A stretch of 64,000 bases of DNA from Bacteroidales bacterium (lineage in GTDB: Bacteria; Bacteroidota; Bacteroidia; Bacteroidales; VadinHA17), in contig PLNF01000035.1 of assembly GCA_003141715.1 (NCBI GenBank), forward strand, positions 68,498 to 132,497, written 5' to 3'. Below are positions 32,922-44,831 of this stretch, one piece after another (the stretch's first letter is position 1; the number at the start of each line of letters is the position of its first letter). Below the pieces are notes generated by a model that was given only the letters and a program-made list of their open reading frames with translations, searched no databases and was not told the origin of the DNA. The position numbers and the translations under genes are program-made.

Positions 32922-33131
32922 TAACCCCCTCTCCCGCTTCCTTTGCCTTCGCGTAGCCGCTTCGGCGAAGCAAGGGCGGGATCTCCCCCGGGAAGAATCT
33001 GTTTAATTGAAATGAACCCCTCTGCCGCTTCGCGGCATCTCCCCCGAGGGGGGAGATAATGCTCTGGTATTTAGGCAAATTATATTAAAACAATATATGT
33101 TTTTCCCCCCTTGGGGGGAATTAAAAAGGGG
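32922..33131. repeat. Composite palindromic interspersed repeat (ACCCCCTCT-[stem]-ATCTCCCCC..GGGGGGAG family), two core copies
   Basis: Cores TCCCGCTT..CGGGA and TGCCGCTTCGCGGCA with shared flanks; related copies at 40660, 52169 and 60340. Confidence 0.8.
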
Positions 33132-33133
33132 TA

Positions 33134-34087
33134 TTAAAAAGAGGCTTTTACTATCCTGGCGATATTATCAGACCTCCCAAGTGTGTAGTAATGGATACCC
33201 GGGACACCCATTTTAATTAATTCCTTCGATTGCGCTATAGCCCACTCTATTCCAGCCTCTCTTGCTTCAGAGTCATTTTTGCATTTCTGTACTGCAGAAA
33301 ACAGATCATTCGGCAGATCTATATGAAATGTCTGGGGAAGCAGCTTAATATCATTAAGTGCCGAGATGGGTTTTATGCCCGGTATTATCGGAACAGTAAT
33401 CCCTGTCTTTTTGCACTCATCCCGGAACCTGCAGAATCTGTTATTATCAAAAAACATCTGTGTTACAATATAGCTGACTCCTGCATCAACCTTTCGTTTC
33501 AGGTTCTCCATATCTACCTGCCTGTTAGCCGCTTCAAAGTGTTTCTCGGGATAACCTGCCACGCCTATGCAAAAATTGGTAGGATCGGCATTTTCAAGAT
33601 TATCCTCAAGATATTTACCCTTGTTCATGTCAACAATCTGCTGCACAAGCTCGTATGTATGGGTATGACCGTTCTTCTCGGGAATAAATATCCGGCTTCC
33701 TTTCTGCGGATCACCTCTCAATGCGAGGACATCATCTATACCGAGGAACCTCATCTCAATAAGTACATTTTCTGTCTCCTCTTTAGTGAAGCCGCCGCAA
33801 AGAACATGCGGAACCACAAGTATATTGTACTTATATTTTACAGCTGCCGCAAGAGCAAATGTACCAGGACGAAGACGCACTACCCTTTTCTCAAGCAGAC
33901 CATCGGGCCGTTCTCTTAAAATGGTTTCATTCCGGTGGGATGTGAAGTTAATATAAGCAGGTTCATACTTCATGAGCCTGTCAATTGCTGCATAAGTTCT
34001 CTCGATGCTATGCCCTTTCAGGGGAGGAAGGAGTTCAAATGTGAATAATGGTCCTTTTGCGTTATTAATCTTATCTATTACAGTCAT
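33134..34087 (-). CDS. metF: Methylenetetrahydrofolate reductase
   Basis: FTFELLPPLKGHSIERTYAAIDRL; DVLALRGDPQKG; VTQMFFDN. Confidence 0.95.
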   Translation of the reverse strand: MTVIDKINNAKGPLFTFELLPPLKGHSIERTYAAIDRLMKYEPAYINFTSHRNETILRERPDGLLEKRVVRLRPGTFALAAAVKYKYNILVVPHVLCGGFTKEETENVLIEMRFLGIDDVLALRGDPQKGSRIFIPEKNGHTHTYELVQQIVDMNKGKYLEDNLENADPTNFCIGVAGYPEKHFEAANRQVDMENLKRKVDAGVSYIVTQMFFDNNRFCRFRDECKKTGITVPIIPGIKPISALNDIKLLPQTFHIDLPNDLFSAVQKCKNDSEAREAGIEWAIAQSKELIKMGVPGIHYYTLGRSDNIARIVKASF

Positions 34088-34099
34088 TTCAAAGTGATA

Positions 34100-37000
34100 T
34101 CATAAATTTGGAGAGAGCCATTTAGCAGCTTCATCTTTCGTAAAGTTCTTTCTTTTAGCCCAATCTTTCAACTGGTCAGAGTCTATTTTTCCTAAATTAA
34201 AATATGTTGATCCCGGATGTGAAAAAATATACCCGCTTACCGATGCAGGTGGCATCATTGCAAAATTTTCCGTGAGTCTTGCACCAATTGCCTTCTCTGC
34301 TCCAAGAAGGTCAAATATAACTTGTTTTTCGGTATGATCGGGGCAGGCAGGGTAACCCGGAGCCGGTCTTATCCCTTTGTACTTCAGTTTAAGCAACTCG
34401 TCAATCGTAAGATTCTCCTGTTTTGCATAACCCCAGTATTCCCTTCTGATTTTTTCATGAAGCCATTCAGCTGCAGCTTCGGCTATACGATCGCTGAGTA
34501 TCCTGATCATTATAGTAGCATAATCATCCTCCTTATATTTATCAAACGCCTCATTATCAAGTGCTGCTGTCACCACAAAAGCTCCGATCCAATCATTCAT
34601 TCCGGAGCTCTCAGGAGCAATATAATCGGAAAGTGAAAGATTGGGCACCCCTTTTTCTTTTGGCTCCTGGTTCCTTAAAAACCTGAAGACAGATTTTATC
34701 TTCTTTTTGCCTTTATCCGAGAATACCTTAACATCATCACCATCTGATACCGCAGGGAATAATCCAAAAACAGCTTTTGCTGTCAGAAGCTTATGATCAA
34801 TTACTTTCTTCAGATAAATTTGGGCATCATCAAACAACTTCTTTGCCTCAACACCTTTTACCGGATCACTGAAAATTGCAGGGTATTTACCTGATAATTT
34901 CCATGCAAAGAAAAAGTAGGTCCAATCGATATAATTCTTAAGTTCATTAAGACCTATATCGTGGAAAACATGAAGTCCGGGTCTCTCCGGTTCAAAAATT
35001 TTAAAAGTCTGCCAGTCAGTAGAATATCTGTTCCCCCTTGCTTCGTCTAATGAAAGAAAATTCTTTGCAGTCTGACGTGAACTTTGATCTTCCCGCATCT
35101 TTTTATACTTTGCTTTTACCGAGGAGACATAAGAACTGTTGTCTTTCTGAAGCAGAGATGAGAGGACTCCGGCTGCTTTCGATGCGTCTTTAACATGAAT
35201 AACTGAATTTGAATATGCCGGTGCAACTTTTACGGCAGCATGGATCTCGGAGGTTGTCGCTCCTCCAATAAGCAGAGGCAGAGTTATTTTTCTCCGTTCC
35301 ATTTCTGAAGCAACATGAACCATTTCCTCCAGAGAAGGGGTTATCAATCCGCTAAGACCTATAATATCAACTTTTTCGTTAACAGCAGTATCAATGATCT
35401 TTTCAGCCGGTACCATAACTCCAAGATCAATAATCTCATAGTTATTACATGACAATACAACTCCGACTATATTCTTTCCGATATCATGAACATCCCCTTT
35501 GACAGTCGCGAGCAGAACCTTCCCTGCAATTTTTTTTGCCTTCCCTTCACTCTCTTTTTCAATATATGGAGCAAGTTTTGAAACTGCTTTTTTCATCACC
35601 CTGGCGCTCTTGACAACCTGCGGAAGGAACATCTTCCCTGATCCGAAAAGATCTCCCACCTCATTCATTCCTCCCATCAAAGGCCCTTCAATCAGCTCAA
35701 TTGACCGGCTGTAAAGAGGCCTGGCCTCCTCAACATCCTGTTCAATAAATTCATCGAGACCTCTTATCAGGGAATGCTTTATACGATCAGTAACCGGGAG
35801 CTGACGCCAGGCATCTTCCTTTTCCTCTTTCTTCCCTTCGTTCTTTATCCCTTCTGCAAATTTTACAAGCCTTTCAGTAGAATCTTTTCTCCTGTTTAGC
35901 ACAACATCTTCAACAAGATGAAGTAGATCTGGTTCTATTCCCGTGTAAACCTGCAGCATACCAGGATTAACAATTCCCATATCCAGTCCGGCTTTAACAG
36001 CATAGAACAGGAAAACCGAATGTATGGCTTCGCGAACCTTGTCTGTACCACGGAATGAAAATGAGAGATTGCTAATTCCCCCGCTTACCCTGGCATAAGG
36101 AAGGTTCTGTTTAATCCATTCTGTCGTTTTAATAAAATCAACTGCATAATTGTTATGTTCTTCAATCCCTGTTGCAATTGCCAGCACATTAGGATCGAAT
36201 ATTATATCTTCAGGCGGGAATGCAAGCTTGTCAACAAGAAGGCGATAGCATCTTTCAGCAACACTGATTCTTTTAGCTAAGGTATCAGCCTGACCGGTTT
36301 CGTCAAATAACATAACTACAGCAGCAGCTCCAAATTTCCTTAATATGCGGGCATGGTCAAGAAATATCTCTTCTCCTTCCTTCAGACTTATGGAATTTAC
36401 AACTGATTTTCCCTGTATGCATTTAAGTGCCGATTCGATAGTATTCCAGCGTGAAGAATCAATCATCAGCGGAAGCCTGGAGATATCGGGTTCAGCCATG
36501 ATCAGATTAACAAACTTCACCATTGCTTTTTCAGAATCAAGCATAGCTTCATCCATGCATATATCAATTACCTGAGCTCCTCCTTCAACCTGATTCCTGG
36601 CAATCGTGAGTGCCTCATCATATTTTTCCTCCCTTATGAGCCTTGCAAATTTTATTGATCCTGATACATTGGTCCGTTCACCAATATTCACAAAGTTAGT
36701 TTCAGGTGTAATTGTCAGAGCCTCAAGGCCGCTGAGCCTTGTATATTTCTTAATTTCAGGCTTTATTCTTGGTTTATAGTGTATTGATGCCTCTGCAATT
36801 TTCCGGATGTGCTGAGGAGTAGTGCCGCAACAACCCCCGATAATATTTACCCATCCCTCTTTCATAAAATCCTCCGCAATTAAGGCCATGAATGATGGCG
36901 ATTGATCATATTCACCAAACTGGTTTGGAAGGCCGGCATTTGGATGTACCGAAACATAAAACCCCGACTTTAATGATAATTCCTCAACAAACGGGCGCAG

Positions 37001-37750
37001 CTGTTCAGCTCCAAGGGCACAGTTCAGCCCTATACTGAATAGAGGAAAATGTGAGACAGATACCATGAATGCTTCGAGAGTCTGACCAGTCAGGGTTCTC
37101 CCACTGGCATCGGTGATTGTACCTGATACCATCACAGGAAGTGTTATACCCTTTTCCTCAAATACCGAATCAATTGCGAATAAAGCAGCCTTGCAGTTCA
37201 GAACATCAAATATTGTCTCAACGAGAAGGATATGTACACCTCCATCAATAAGTCCTCGGGCCTGCTCAGAATATGCCTCAACCAGTTCATCAAAAGATAT
37301 TGCCCTGGCGCCCGGATCATTTACATCGGAAGACATTGATGCAGTGCGATTTGTTGGTCCCAGGGTTCCGGCTATAAAATGTTCTTCCGGTTCAGTGGAA
37401 TTTTCAAATTCAGTAATCGCTTCAGCAACCAGATGTGCCGAATGAAGGTTCATATTATAAACCTGATCCTCCATTCCATAATCCGACATGGAGATCCTGT
37501 TGGAATTAAATGTGTTTGTTGTAATTATATCTGCCCCTGCTTCAAGATATTGCCGGTGTATACCTTTAATTATTTCAGGTTTCGTGATAGACAGGAGATC
37601 GTTATTCCCCTTCTGAAGCATTGGATGATCTCTGAACTTTTCACCACGGTAATCATTTTCCAGAAGCCTGTGTTTCTGGATCATGGTCCCCATTGCCCCA
37701 TCGAGGATCAAAATCTTTTCTTTTATCGCTGCTTCAAGAGATTTTTTCAT
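34100..37750 (-). CDS. metH: Cobalamin-dependent methionine synthase
   Basis: [61 protein letters not shown]. Confidence 0.97.
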   Translation of the reverse strand: MKKSLEAAIKEKILILDGAMGTMIQKHRLLENDYRGEKFRDHPMLQKGNNDLLSITKPEIIKGIHRQYLEAGADIITTNTFNSNRISMSDYGMEDQVYNMNLHSAHLVAEAITEFENSTEPEEHFIAGTLGPTNRTASMSSDVNDPGARAISFDELVEAYSEQARGLIDGGVHILLVETIFDVLNCKAALFAIDSVFEEKGITLPVMVSGTITDASGRTLTGQTLEAFMVSVSHFPLFSIGLNCALGAEQLRPFVEELSLKSGFYVSVHPNAGLPNQFGEYDQSPSFMALIAEDFMKEGWVNIIGGCCGTTPQHIRKIAEASIHYKPRIKPEIKKYTRLSGLEALTITPETNFVNIGERTNVSGSIKFARLIREEKYDEALTIARNQVEGGAQVIDICMDEAMLDSEKAMVKFVNLIMAEPDISRLPLMIDSSRWNTIESALKCIQGKSVVNSISLKEGEEIFLDHARILRKFGAAAVVMLFDETGQADTLAKRISVAERCYRLLVDKLAFPPEDIIFDPNVLAIATGIEEHNNYAVDFIKTTEWIKQNLPYARVSGGISNLSFSFRGTDKVREAIHSVFLFYAVKAGLDMGIVNPGMLQVYTGIEPDLLHLVEDVVLNRRKDSTERLVKFAEGIKNEGKKEEKEDAWRQLPVTDRIKHSLIRGLDEFIEQDVEEARPLYSRSIELIEGPLMGGMNEVGDLFGSGKMFLPQVVKSARVMKKAVSKLAPYIEKESEGKAKKIAGKVLLATVKGDVHDIGKNIVGVVLSCNNYEIIDLGVMVPAEKIIDTAVNEKVDIIGLSGLITPSLEEMVHVASEMERRKITLPLLIGGATTSEIHAAVKVAPAYSNSVIHVKDASKAAGVLSSLLQKDNSSYVSSVKAKYKKMREDQSSRQTAKNFLSLDEARGNRYSTDWQTFKIFEPERPGLHVFHDIGLNELKNYIDWTYFFFAWKLSGKYPAIFSDPVKGVEAKKLFDDAQIYLKKVIDHKLLTAKAVFGLFPAVSDGDDVKVFSDKGKKKIKSVFRFLRNQEPKEKGVPNLSLSDYIAPESSGMNDWIGAFVVTAALDNEAFDKYKEDDYATIMIRILSDRIAEAAAEWLHEKIRREYWGYAKQENLTIDELLKLKYKGIRPAPGYPACPDHTEKQVIFDLLGAEKAIGARLTENFAMMPPASVSGYIFSHPGSTYFNLGKIDSDQLKDWAKRKNFTKDEAAKWLSPNL

Positions 37751-38952
37751 TATTGTATAACTTTTCTTCCTGTATTCACTATAAAAACATCAAGATTGCG
37801 AAGTTGTTCCCGTAAAGTGTAAAGTCTTTCCAGATTCACCACTCCGATAACATATTTATAAAATCTACCGCTAAAGTATTCCGACACTTCTTCAAATCCA
37901 AATAATTCTTTATCCTTTTCATCATTATACCTTAAGTATACTTCCAGTTTGAAGTCGCGGGTGTATTTAGATACTGTCCCCTGCCGGAACTTTTTATATT
38001 CATACCTGTAACCGTATGAGTTCGCGGATATGTCCGATAGAACTGCGCTGCCCGTTGCATGACCACCTGCGCCCTTTCCGCTGAAAAACTGTTTGTCGGC
38101 AAAGGCAGCCTCTGTAATTACTCCATTATATTCATTATCAACATTATAGAGATATTTATCTGATGAAATAAACCGCGGAAGGACGAAACTTGTTATTGTG
38201 TTTTCATTTGTCTTGCCGACATAAGGTACCAGCTTAATCTTAAATCCCTTTTCTTTTGCATATTGTATATCAAATTTTGATATTTTATTGATCCCATAAT
38301 GAAAGACTTGCTCAGGTTCGAGAAACAGTCCGTAAGCATGACCGGTAATTATACAAAGTTTGTACTTTGCATCCCAGCCTTCAACATCAAGAGTCGGGTC
38401 GGATTCTGCGAAACCTTTTTCCTGCGCTTCTTTCAAAGCTTCTGCATAGGGTAATCCCTCATTATGCATTTTTGTAAGAATATAATTAGTGGTTCCATTA
38501 AGGATTCCACGCAAGGAGTACAGCAGCTCATTATCATAATATTCCTCAAGATTCCGTATTATGGGAATACTCGCTCCCGCTGAGGCTTCATAAAGAAGGG
38601 ATACTTTGTACTCTTCCTGCATCTCAACAAGCTTCTTAAAATGTTTAGCTACCATCATCTTATTGGCAGTCACTACATTTTTCCCGCTTTTCATTGCTGT
38701 TGTAACAATATTGAATGCTTCATCTGCATCATCAATTAGCTCAACCACAAGGTTGATTGAAGAATCATTCAGGATATCATTTTTATCGTAGGTGAAATTT
38801 GTCATCGGGATCCTTCTCTTTTTTGTCCGATCCTTAACGCAAATCTTCACAATATCGGCTTTGAAACCTTTACTGCTGTTCAGCACATCATGCAAGCCCT
38901 GACCAACGCAGCCATAACCGAATAAACCAATTCTTAATTTTTCCTGTGTCAT
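37750..38952 (-). CDS. hom: Homoserine dehydrogenase
   Basis: [54 protein letters not shown]. Confidence 0.93.
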   Translation of the reverse strand: MTQEKLRIGLFGYGCVGQGLHDVLNSSKGFKADIVKICVKDRTKKRRIPMTNFTYDKNDILNDSSINLVVELIDDADEAFNIVTTAMKSGKNVVTANKMMVAKHFKKLVEMQEEYKVSLLYEASAGASIPIIRNLEEYYDNELLYSLRGILNGTTNYILTKMHNEGLPYAEALKEAQEKGFAESDPTLDVEGWDAKYKLCIITGHAYGLFLEPEQVFHYGINKISKFDIQYAKEKGFKIKLVPYVGKTNENTITSFVLPRFISSDKYLYNVDNEYNGVITEAAFADKQFFSGKGAGGHATGSAVLSDISANSYGYRYEYKKFRQGTVSKYTRDFKLEVYLRYNDEKDKELFGFEEVSEYFSGRFYKYVIGVVNLERLYTLREQLRNLDVFIVNTGRKVIQ

Positions 38953-38954
38953 AA

Positions 38955-40277
<1,323 letters not shown>

Positions 40278-40448
40278 TTACAAATACCGGACGGACAGAT
40301 ACAAGTATCTCTCCAGGATTACCGGTTGTTAACTGAGAAAATGACTGATTGCAAATCAAAGCTTTTACCGGCACATGCACATAGGCATGAGCGGCATGAT
40401 AAAGTTGTTGTGGGTCAAATGAATCGAATTCATAATTTCAGTGTTAAA

Positions 40449-40561
40449 TTTTTATCATCTCCCGGCTTTCCGGGATTAGGTTTTGGCACCGTTCTCCTAA
40501 ACTTCAGGATTGGTTGCCAGGGTTTCGCAGAGCCTAATCTCTTCACCCTTCTTAATAAAAA
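40449..40561 (-). ncRNA. SAM-I-like (S-box) riboswitch upstream of metY-hom-metH-metF
   Basis: Minus strand TTTTTATT-AAGAAGGGTGAAGAGATTAGGCTCTGCGAAACCCTGGCAACC..CGGTGCCAAAACCTAATCCCGG..GGGAGATGATAAAAA; P1 TTTTTAT/ATAAAAA. Confidence 0.88.
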
Positions 40562-40659
40562 CCAAACACCCTTTAAAGGAAGGAATATTTGATTTGTGGG
40601 GTCAAAGGTAAGAAGGATTTTTTGAAATGCAAAATATTTAGGTTAATTACACTAAAACA

Positions 40660-40835
40660 GTAAGTGTTTACCCCTTGAAGGGGGAAATAAAAAGGGGGTG
40701 TAACGAATCGAAGAATATCCCTAAAGTGCCTTTTGATCTGGTTGTAAAACCCCTCTGTCAGCTGCGCTGACATCTCCCCGGGGGGGAGAAAAACCTGTAT
40801 TTTTAGTTGAATTACACTTGGATGCACAGTATTAG
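40660..40835. repeat. Composite palindromic interspersed repeat
   Basis: ACCCCTCTGTCAGC-tgc-GCTGACATCTCCCC..GGGGGGAGAAAAACCTGTATTT..TTGAATTACACTTG; tail shared with 60530..60590. Confidence 0.8.
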
Positions 40836-40888
40836 CGGGCAAAAAAATAAAAATTTACCTTATTTTTGTCTTACAAAACAGCTACATA

Positions 40889-42364
40889 ATGCAGAACAAC
40901 CTTTTCATCTATAACACTCTTTCGAAGAAGAAAGAACTTTTCAAACCGTTACATGCACCATTTGTCGGCCTGTATGTTTGCGGGCCCACTGTATACAGCG
41001 ATGCCCACCTCGGGCATGCAAGGCCGGCAATAACCTTCGATATGTTATTCCGTTATCTTACACATCTGGAGTATAAAGTGCGTTATGTTCGTAATATAAC
41101 GGATGTGGGACATCTCGAAAATGACTCTGATGAGGGGGAAGATAAGATCGAAAAGAAAGCACGGTTCGAACATCTTGAACCAATGGAAGTTGTCCAGAAA
41201 TACATGAACACCTTCTATAAAAACATGGATCAGCTAAACACACTTCATCCATCAATTGAACCAAGGGCTTCAGGACATATCATTGAACAGATCGAATTTA
41301 TTAAAATCCTTATAAAGAGTGGTTACGCTTACGAATCAAACGGTTCTGTTTATTTCGATATATTAAAATACAATCAGAAATATCAATATGGAAAACTGTC
41401 GGGCAGGGTTTTGGATGAACTCATCAGCAACACCCGTGATATCGAAGGACAGGATGAAAAACGGAATTCATTCGATTTTGCTGTCTGGAAAAAGGCCAGC
41501 CCTGAACACCTTATGAGATGGCCTTCACCATGGAGCGAGGGTTTTCCCGGATGGCATCTGGAATGTTCCGCAATGAGTATCAAATATCTTGGTGAAGAGT
41601 TTGATATTCACGGTGGAGGAATGGATCTGATGTTTCCCCATCATGAGTGTGAGATAGCCCAGTCAACAGCTGCCCTTGGTAAAGAAACAGTTCATTACTG
41701 GATGCACAATAATATGATCACCATTAACGGACAGAAGATGGCCCGTTCACTTGGCAATTTCATTACTCTCGATCAGCTTTTCATTGGTGATCATCCTGCA
41801 TTGGCGCAGGCATATTCACCTATGACAATACGGTTTTTCATCCTGCAGGCTCATTATCGCAGCACTATTGATTTCTCCAATGAAGCTCTGCAGGCTGCAG
41901 AAAAAGGATTCCAGAAACTGATGAAAGCCGTGGAATCGCTCAACAAACTCCAACCTTCAGATCATTCAACATTTGATGTAATAAAACTGAAAGAAAAATG
42001 TTACGCGGCACTCGATGATGATCTTAATAGTCCTGTACTATTGTCTCATCTATTTGAAGGTGTAAGGATTGTCAATTCAGTTATAGACGGCAGTGAGAAA
42101 ATTGATGCTCCCGGTATTGAATCATTAAAATCACTCTTCAACACATTTGTTTTTGAGATTCTTGGGCTGAAGGATGAAAAATCAGGAAAGAACGATGAAA
42201 AGCTAACCGGAGAACTGATTAATATTATTATCAATTTAAGACAGGATGCAAAGAATCGCAAGGAATTTGATGTTTCAGATAAAATCAGGCAAGAACTAAA
42301 TAAACTTGGAGTTACTATTAAGGATCGGAAGGATGGTGTTGATTGGGAGTCGAACCCCCTATGA
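40889..42364 (+). CDS. cysS: Cysteinyl-tRNA synthetase
   Basis: [56 protein letters not shown]. Confidence 0.97.
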   Translation: MQNNLFIYNTLSKKKELFKPLHAPFVGLYVCGPTVYSDAHLGHARPAITFDMLFRYLTHLEYKVRYVRNITDVGHLENDSDEGEDKIEKKARFEHLEPMEVVQKYMNTFYKNMDQLNTLHPSIEPRASGHIIEQIEFIKILIKSGYAYESNGSVYFDILKYNQKYQYGKLSGRVLDELISNTRDIEGQDEKRNSFDFAVWKKASPEHLMRWPSPWSEGFPGWHLECSAMSIKYLGEEFDIHGGGMDLMFPHHECEIAQSTAALGKETVHYWMHNNMITINGQKMARSLGNFITLDQLFIGDHPALAQAYSPMTIRFFILQAHYRSTIDFSNEALQAAEKGFQKLMKAVESLNKLQPSDHSTFDVIKLKEKCYAALDDDLNSPVLLSHLFEGVRIVNSVIDGSEKIDAPGIESLKSLFNTFVFEILGLKDEKSGKNDEKLTGELINIIINLRQDAKNRKEFDVSDKIRQELNKLGVTIKDRKDGVDWESNPL

Positions 42365-42507
42365 TCCCCCCAGGTGGGGATAAATTATCGTTAGTTGTGG
42401 ATGGGAGATGAACCCCCTACGATCCCCCCAGGGGGGGATAAATTATCGTTAGTTGTGGATGGGAGATGAACCCCCTATGATCCCCCCAGGGGGGGATAAA
42501 AAAACAG
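42341..42507. repeat. 58-bp tandem repeat, ~2.7 units, overlapping the cysS 3' end
   Basis: gatccccccaggNggggataaattatcgttagttgtggatgggagatgaaccccctaN at 42363, 42421 and a partial at 42479. Confidence 0.9.
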
Positions 42508-42528
42508 ATATTAAGTAAATTACAGAAA

Positions 42529-42939
42529 ATGGGTTACTACGGAAGCAGAGAGTTGGTTGGAAGAGCAAGGGTATTAAGGAGTAATATGACCAGGGCAGAA
42601 ATAATTCTTTGGTCAAGGTTAAGATCAAAAAAAATTAATGGCTATAAATTCCGAAGGCAACAACCAATTTTTGATTATATCGTAGATTTTTATTGTGATG
42701 AGCTTAAGCTTATAATTGAAGTTGATGGAGAAATTCATTCTCTGAATGAAAAACCAAAATATGATTTAAAACGAGACAACATTCTTAAAATCAACGGATA
42801 TCATATTACCCGGCTATCCAATTTCGAAATAGAAACGGAAATTAATTCAACAATTAATAAGATAATCTCATATATTTCTGAGAATTTGTCCCCCTCCCAG
42901 GGGGATTACAGGGGGTCAAATAAATGCAAAACAACATAG
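42529..42939 (+). CDS. DUF559-type endonuclease-like domain protein
   Basis: NMTRAEIILWSRLRSKKINGYKFRRQQPIFDYIVDFYCDELKLIIEVDGEIH. Confidence 0.88.
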   Translation: MGYYGSRELVGRARVLRSNMTRAEIILWSRLRSKKINGYKFRRQQPIFDYIVDFYCDELKLIIEVDGEIHSLNEKPKYDLKRDNILKINGYHITRLSNFEIETEINSTINKIISYISENLSPSQGDYRGSNKCKTT

Positions 42940-42985
42940 AAAAGACGGATTTGTCCCCCTCCCAGGGAGACCACAGAGGGTCTTC
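42889..42985. repeat. Two copies of TTGTCCCCCTCCCAGGGnGAnnACAGnGGGTC overlapping adjacent CDS ends
   Basis: Encodes LSPSQGDYRGS at the DUF559 C-terminus and LSPSQGDHRGS near the ispG N-terminus. Confidence 0.85.
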
Positions 42986-44831
42986 GTATAAGTCCTCAGT
43001 AATATCTATTGGCTCCACCCCCCTGGGTGGCGACTACCCCATCCGTATCCAGTCGATGACAAACACAGATACACTCAACACCAAGACATCTGTTGCACAA
43101 TGCATAAGGATTATCGAGGCCGGAGCTGATTATGTGAGACTAACCGCACAAGGTATCAGGGAGGCGGAGAATCTTGCTGTCATAAAAAACGAATTGCGAA
43201 AAGCTGGTTTTGACACTCCTCTGATTGCCGATATTCATTTTAATCCTGTTGCTGCCGAGACAGCTGCCCGGCTTGTTGAAAAGGTAAGGATCAATCCCGG
43301 TAACTATGCAGATAAAAGAGCATCCTTTGAAAAACAAGAGCTTTCTGAAAATGAATATAACGAGGAGCTTGAAAGAATCCACACGAAATTGCTCCCTCTG
43401 ATAAATATCTGCCGCGAAAATAAAACAGTTATTCGTATTGGAATAAATCATGGTTCGCTCTCTGACCGCATTATGACACGTTTCGGAAACACTCCTGAAG
43501 GAATGGTATTTTCTGCTTTGGAATTTATCAGAATATTCAGTGCAGAGAACTTCAGTGATCTTGTACTGTCAATGAAATCATCCGACACAAAAATTATGAT
43601 CGAGGCCACCCGGATGCTAGTAAATATGATGCAGAGCAAAGAACTATCGTATCCCCTTCATCTTGGTGTGACAGAAGCCGGGGAAGGTGAAGACGGAAGG
43701 ATCAGATCAGCTGCAGGAATCGGTGCACTCCTGGCAGAGGGTATAGGCGATACAATAAGGGTTTCCTTATCTGAAGACCCGGAAAAAGAGATACCTGTTG
43801 CAAAAAAACTTGCCGGTTACTATCCCAGAGGAATATCTCGTAAAGCCCCCGATAAACCGTTGAGCTTTAAATCTCCTTCATCAAAACCGGAAATTCTTAA
43901 ACGAATAAATGGTCCGTTGGTAGTTTCAAATTTGACATCTTATCCTGACTTAGATGCAGCCGGATATAAAAATGCAGGGTATACCATAGATATAATTACT
44001 GGTGAAATTAAAAAAACTGACGGTTCAGCAGATCTTATTATAGTTAAAAATTGTCCTGAAAAAATACCTGAAAATGTTTCCCTGGTGCTTCCTTACAAAA
44101 TATGGTATGAAAAAAAACAAAATGACAGGTTATACCCTTTATTCTCTCCCGAGACATTCCATGAAAGCAATTACAGATCTGAGAAATTAAATGTCTTGCT
44201 GACAGTTCCTGATTACAACATTGAATATCTTAAAGATCCCGATCCGGATACTACCCTGGTGATGTTCACTTTTAATCCTGAAAAAGATCAGTATGCTGCC
44301 GATTATTTTCTTAATGCCCTTGAAGAAAACAACCTGAGCCAGAATATAATTCTAAATCCTGTTTTCCGGGAAAACAATCTGGAGGACCTTCAAATTAAAG
44401 CTTCTTCACTTTTAGGTCGTTACATTATTGATAAAAGAGTTACCGGAATTTCTGTCTCCAATATTGGGGAAGTTGATTTCAGAGACATCACGGCACTTGC
44501 CTTTTCCATACTTCAGTGTACCGAAACCCGAATCACCCGGACAATGTATCTGTCATGTCCGACATGCGGACGCACAAAATTCGATCTCCAGGAATCTGTT
44601 AAAAAGGTAAAAGAGGCTACGGGACATCTGAAAGGACTAAAAATAGCTGTTATGGGATGTATTGTAAACGGTCCGGGCGAAATGGCAGGGGCCGACTATG
44701 GATATGTCGGAGCTGCCAATGAAAAGGTTCATATTTACAGGGGTACAGTTCCTGTCCTGAAAAACATTCCAGAGAAAGATGCTGTGAAGGAGTTGCTGAA
44801 GGTTATTGAGAAAGATCAGGCCAACCTGTAA
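42924..44831 (+). CDS. ispG: (E)-4-hydroxy-3-methylbut-2-enyl-diphosphate synthase (GcpE/IspG, long form)
   Basis: GGDYPIRIQSMTNTDT; YVRLTAQGIREA; C-terminal YLSCPTCGRTKFDLQE and GCIVNGPGEMAGADYGYVG. Confidence 0.95.
   Translation: MQNNIEKTDLSPSQGDHRGSSYKSSVISIGSTPLGGDYPIRIQSMTNTDTLNTKTSVAQCIRIIEAGADYVRLTAQGIREAENLAVIKNELRKAGFDTPLIADIHFNPVAAETAARLVEKVRINPGNYADKRASFEKQELSENEYNEELERIHTKLLPLINICRENKTVIRIGINHGSLSDRIMTRFGNTPEGMVFSALEFIRIFSAENFSDLVLSMKSSDTKIMIEATRMLVNMMQSKELSYPLHLGVTEAGEGEDGRIRSAAGIGALLAEGIGDTIRVSLSEDPEKEIPVAKKLAGYYPRGISRKAPDKPLSFKSPSSKPEILKRINGPLVVSNLTSYPDLDAAGYKNAGYTIDIITGEIKKTDGSADLIIVKNCPEKIPENVSLVLPYKIWYEKKQNDRLYPLFSPETFHESNYRSEKLNVLLTVPDYNIEYLKDPDPDTTLVMFTFNPEKDQYAADYFLNALEENNLSQNIILNPVFRENNLEDLQIKASSLLGRYIIDKRVTGISVSNIGEVDFRDITALAFSILQCTETRITRTMYLSCPTCGRTKFDLQESVKKVKEATGHLKGLKIAVMGCIVNGPGEMAGADYGYVGAANEKVHIYRGTVPVLKNIPEKDAVKELLKVIEKDQANL

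Noticed and set aside
33230-33919. 229-aa + strand ORF antisense to metF
   Set aside because: Shadow ORF rich in Cys/Phe/Ile with no domain; metF is strongly supported
37379-37822. 147-aa + strand ORF antisense to metH/hom
   Set aside because: Shadow ORF crossing two real minus-strand genes
42363-42507. Possible mini-CRISPR array
   Set aside because: The whole 58-bp unit is conserved with no variable spacers, and no cas genes are present in the window; it is a simple tandem repeat
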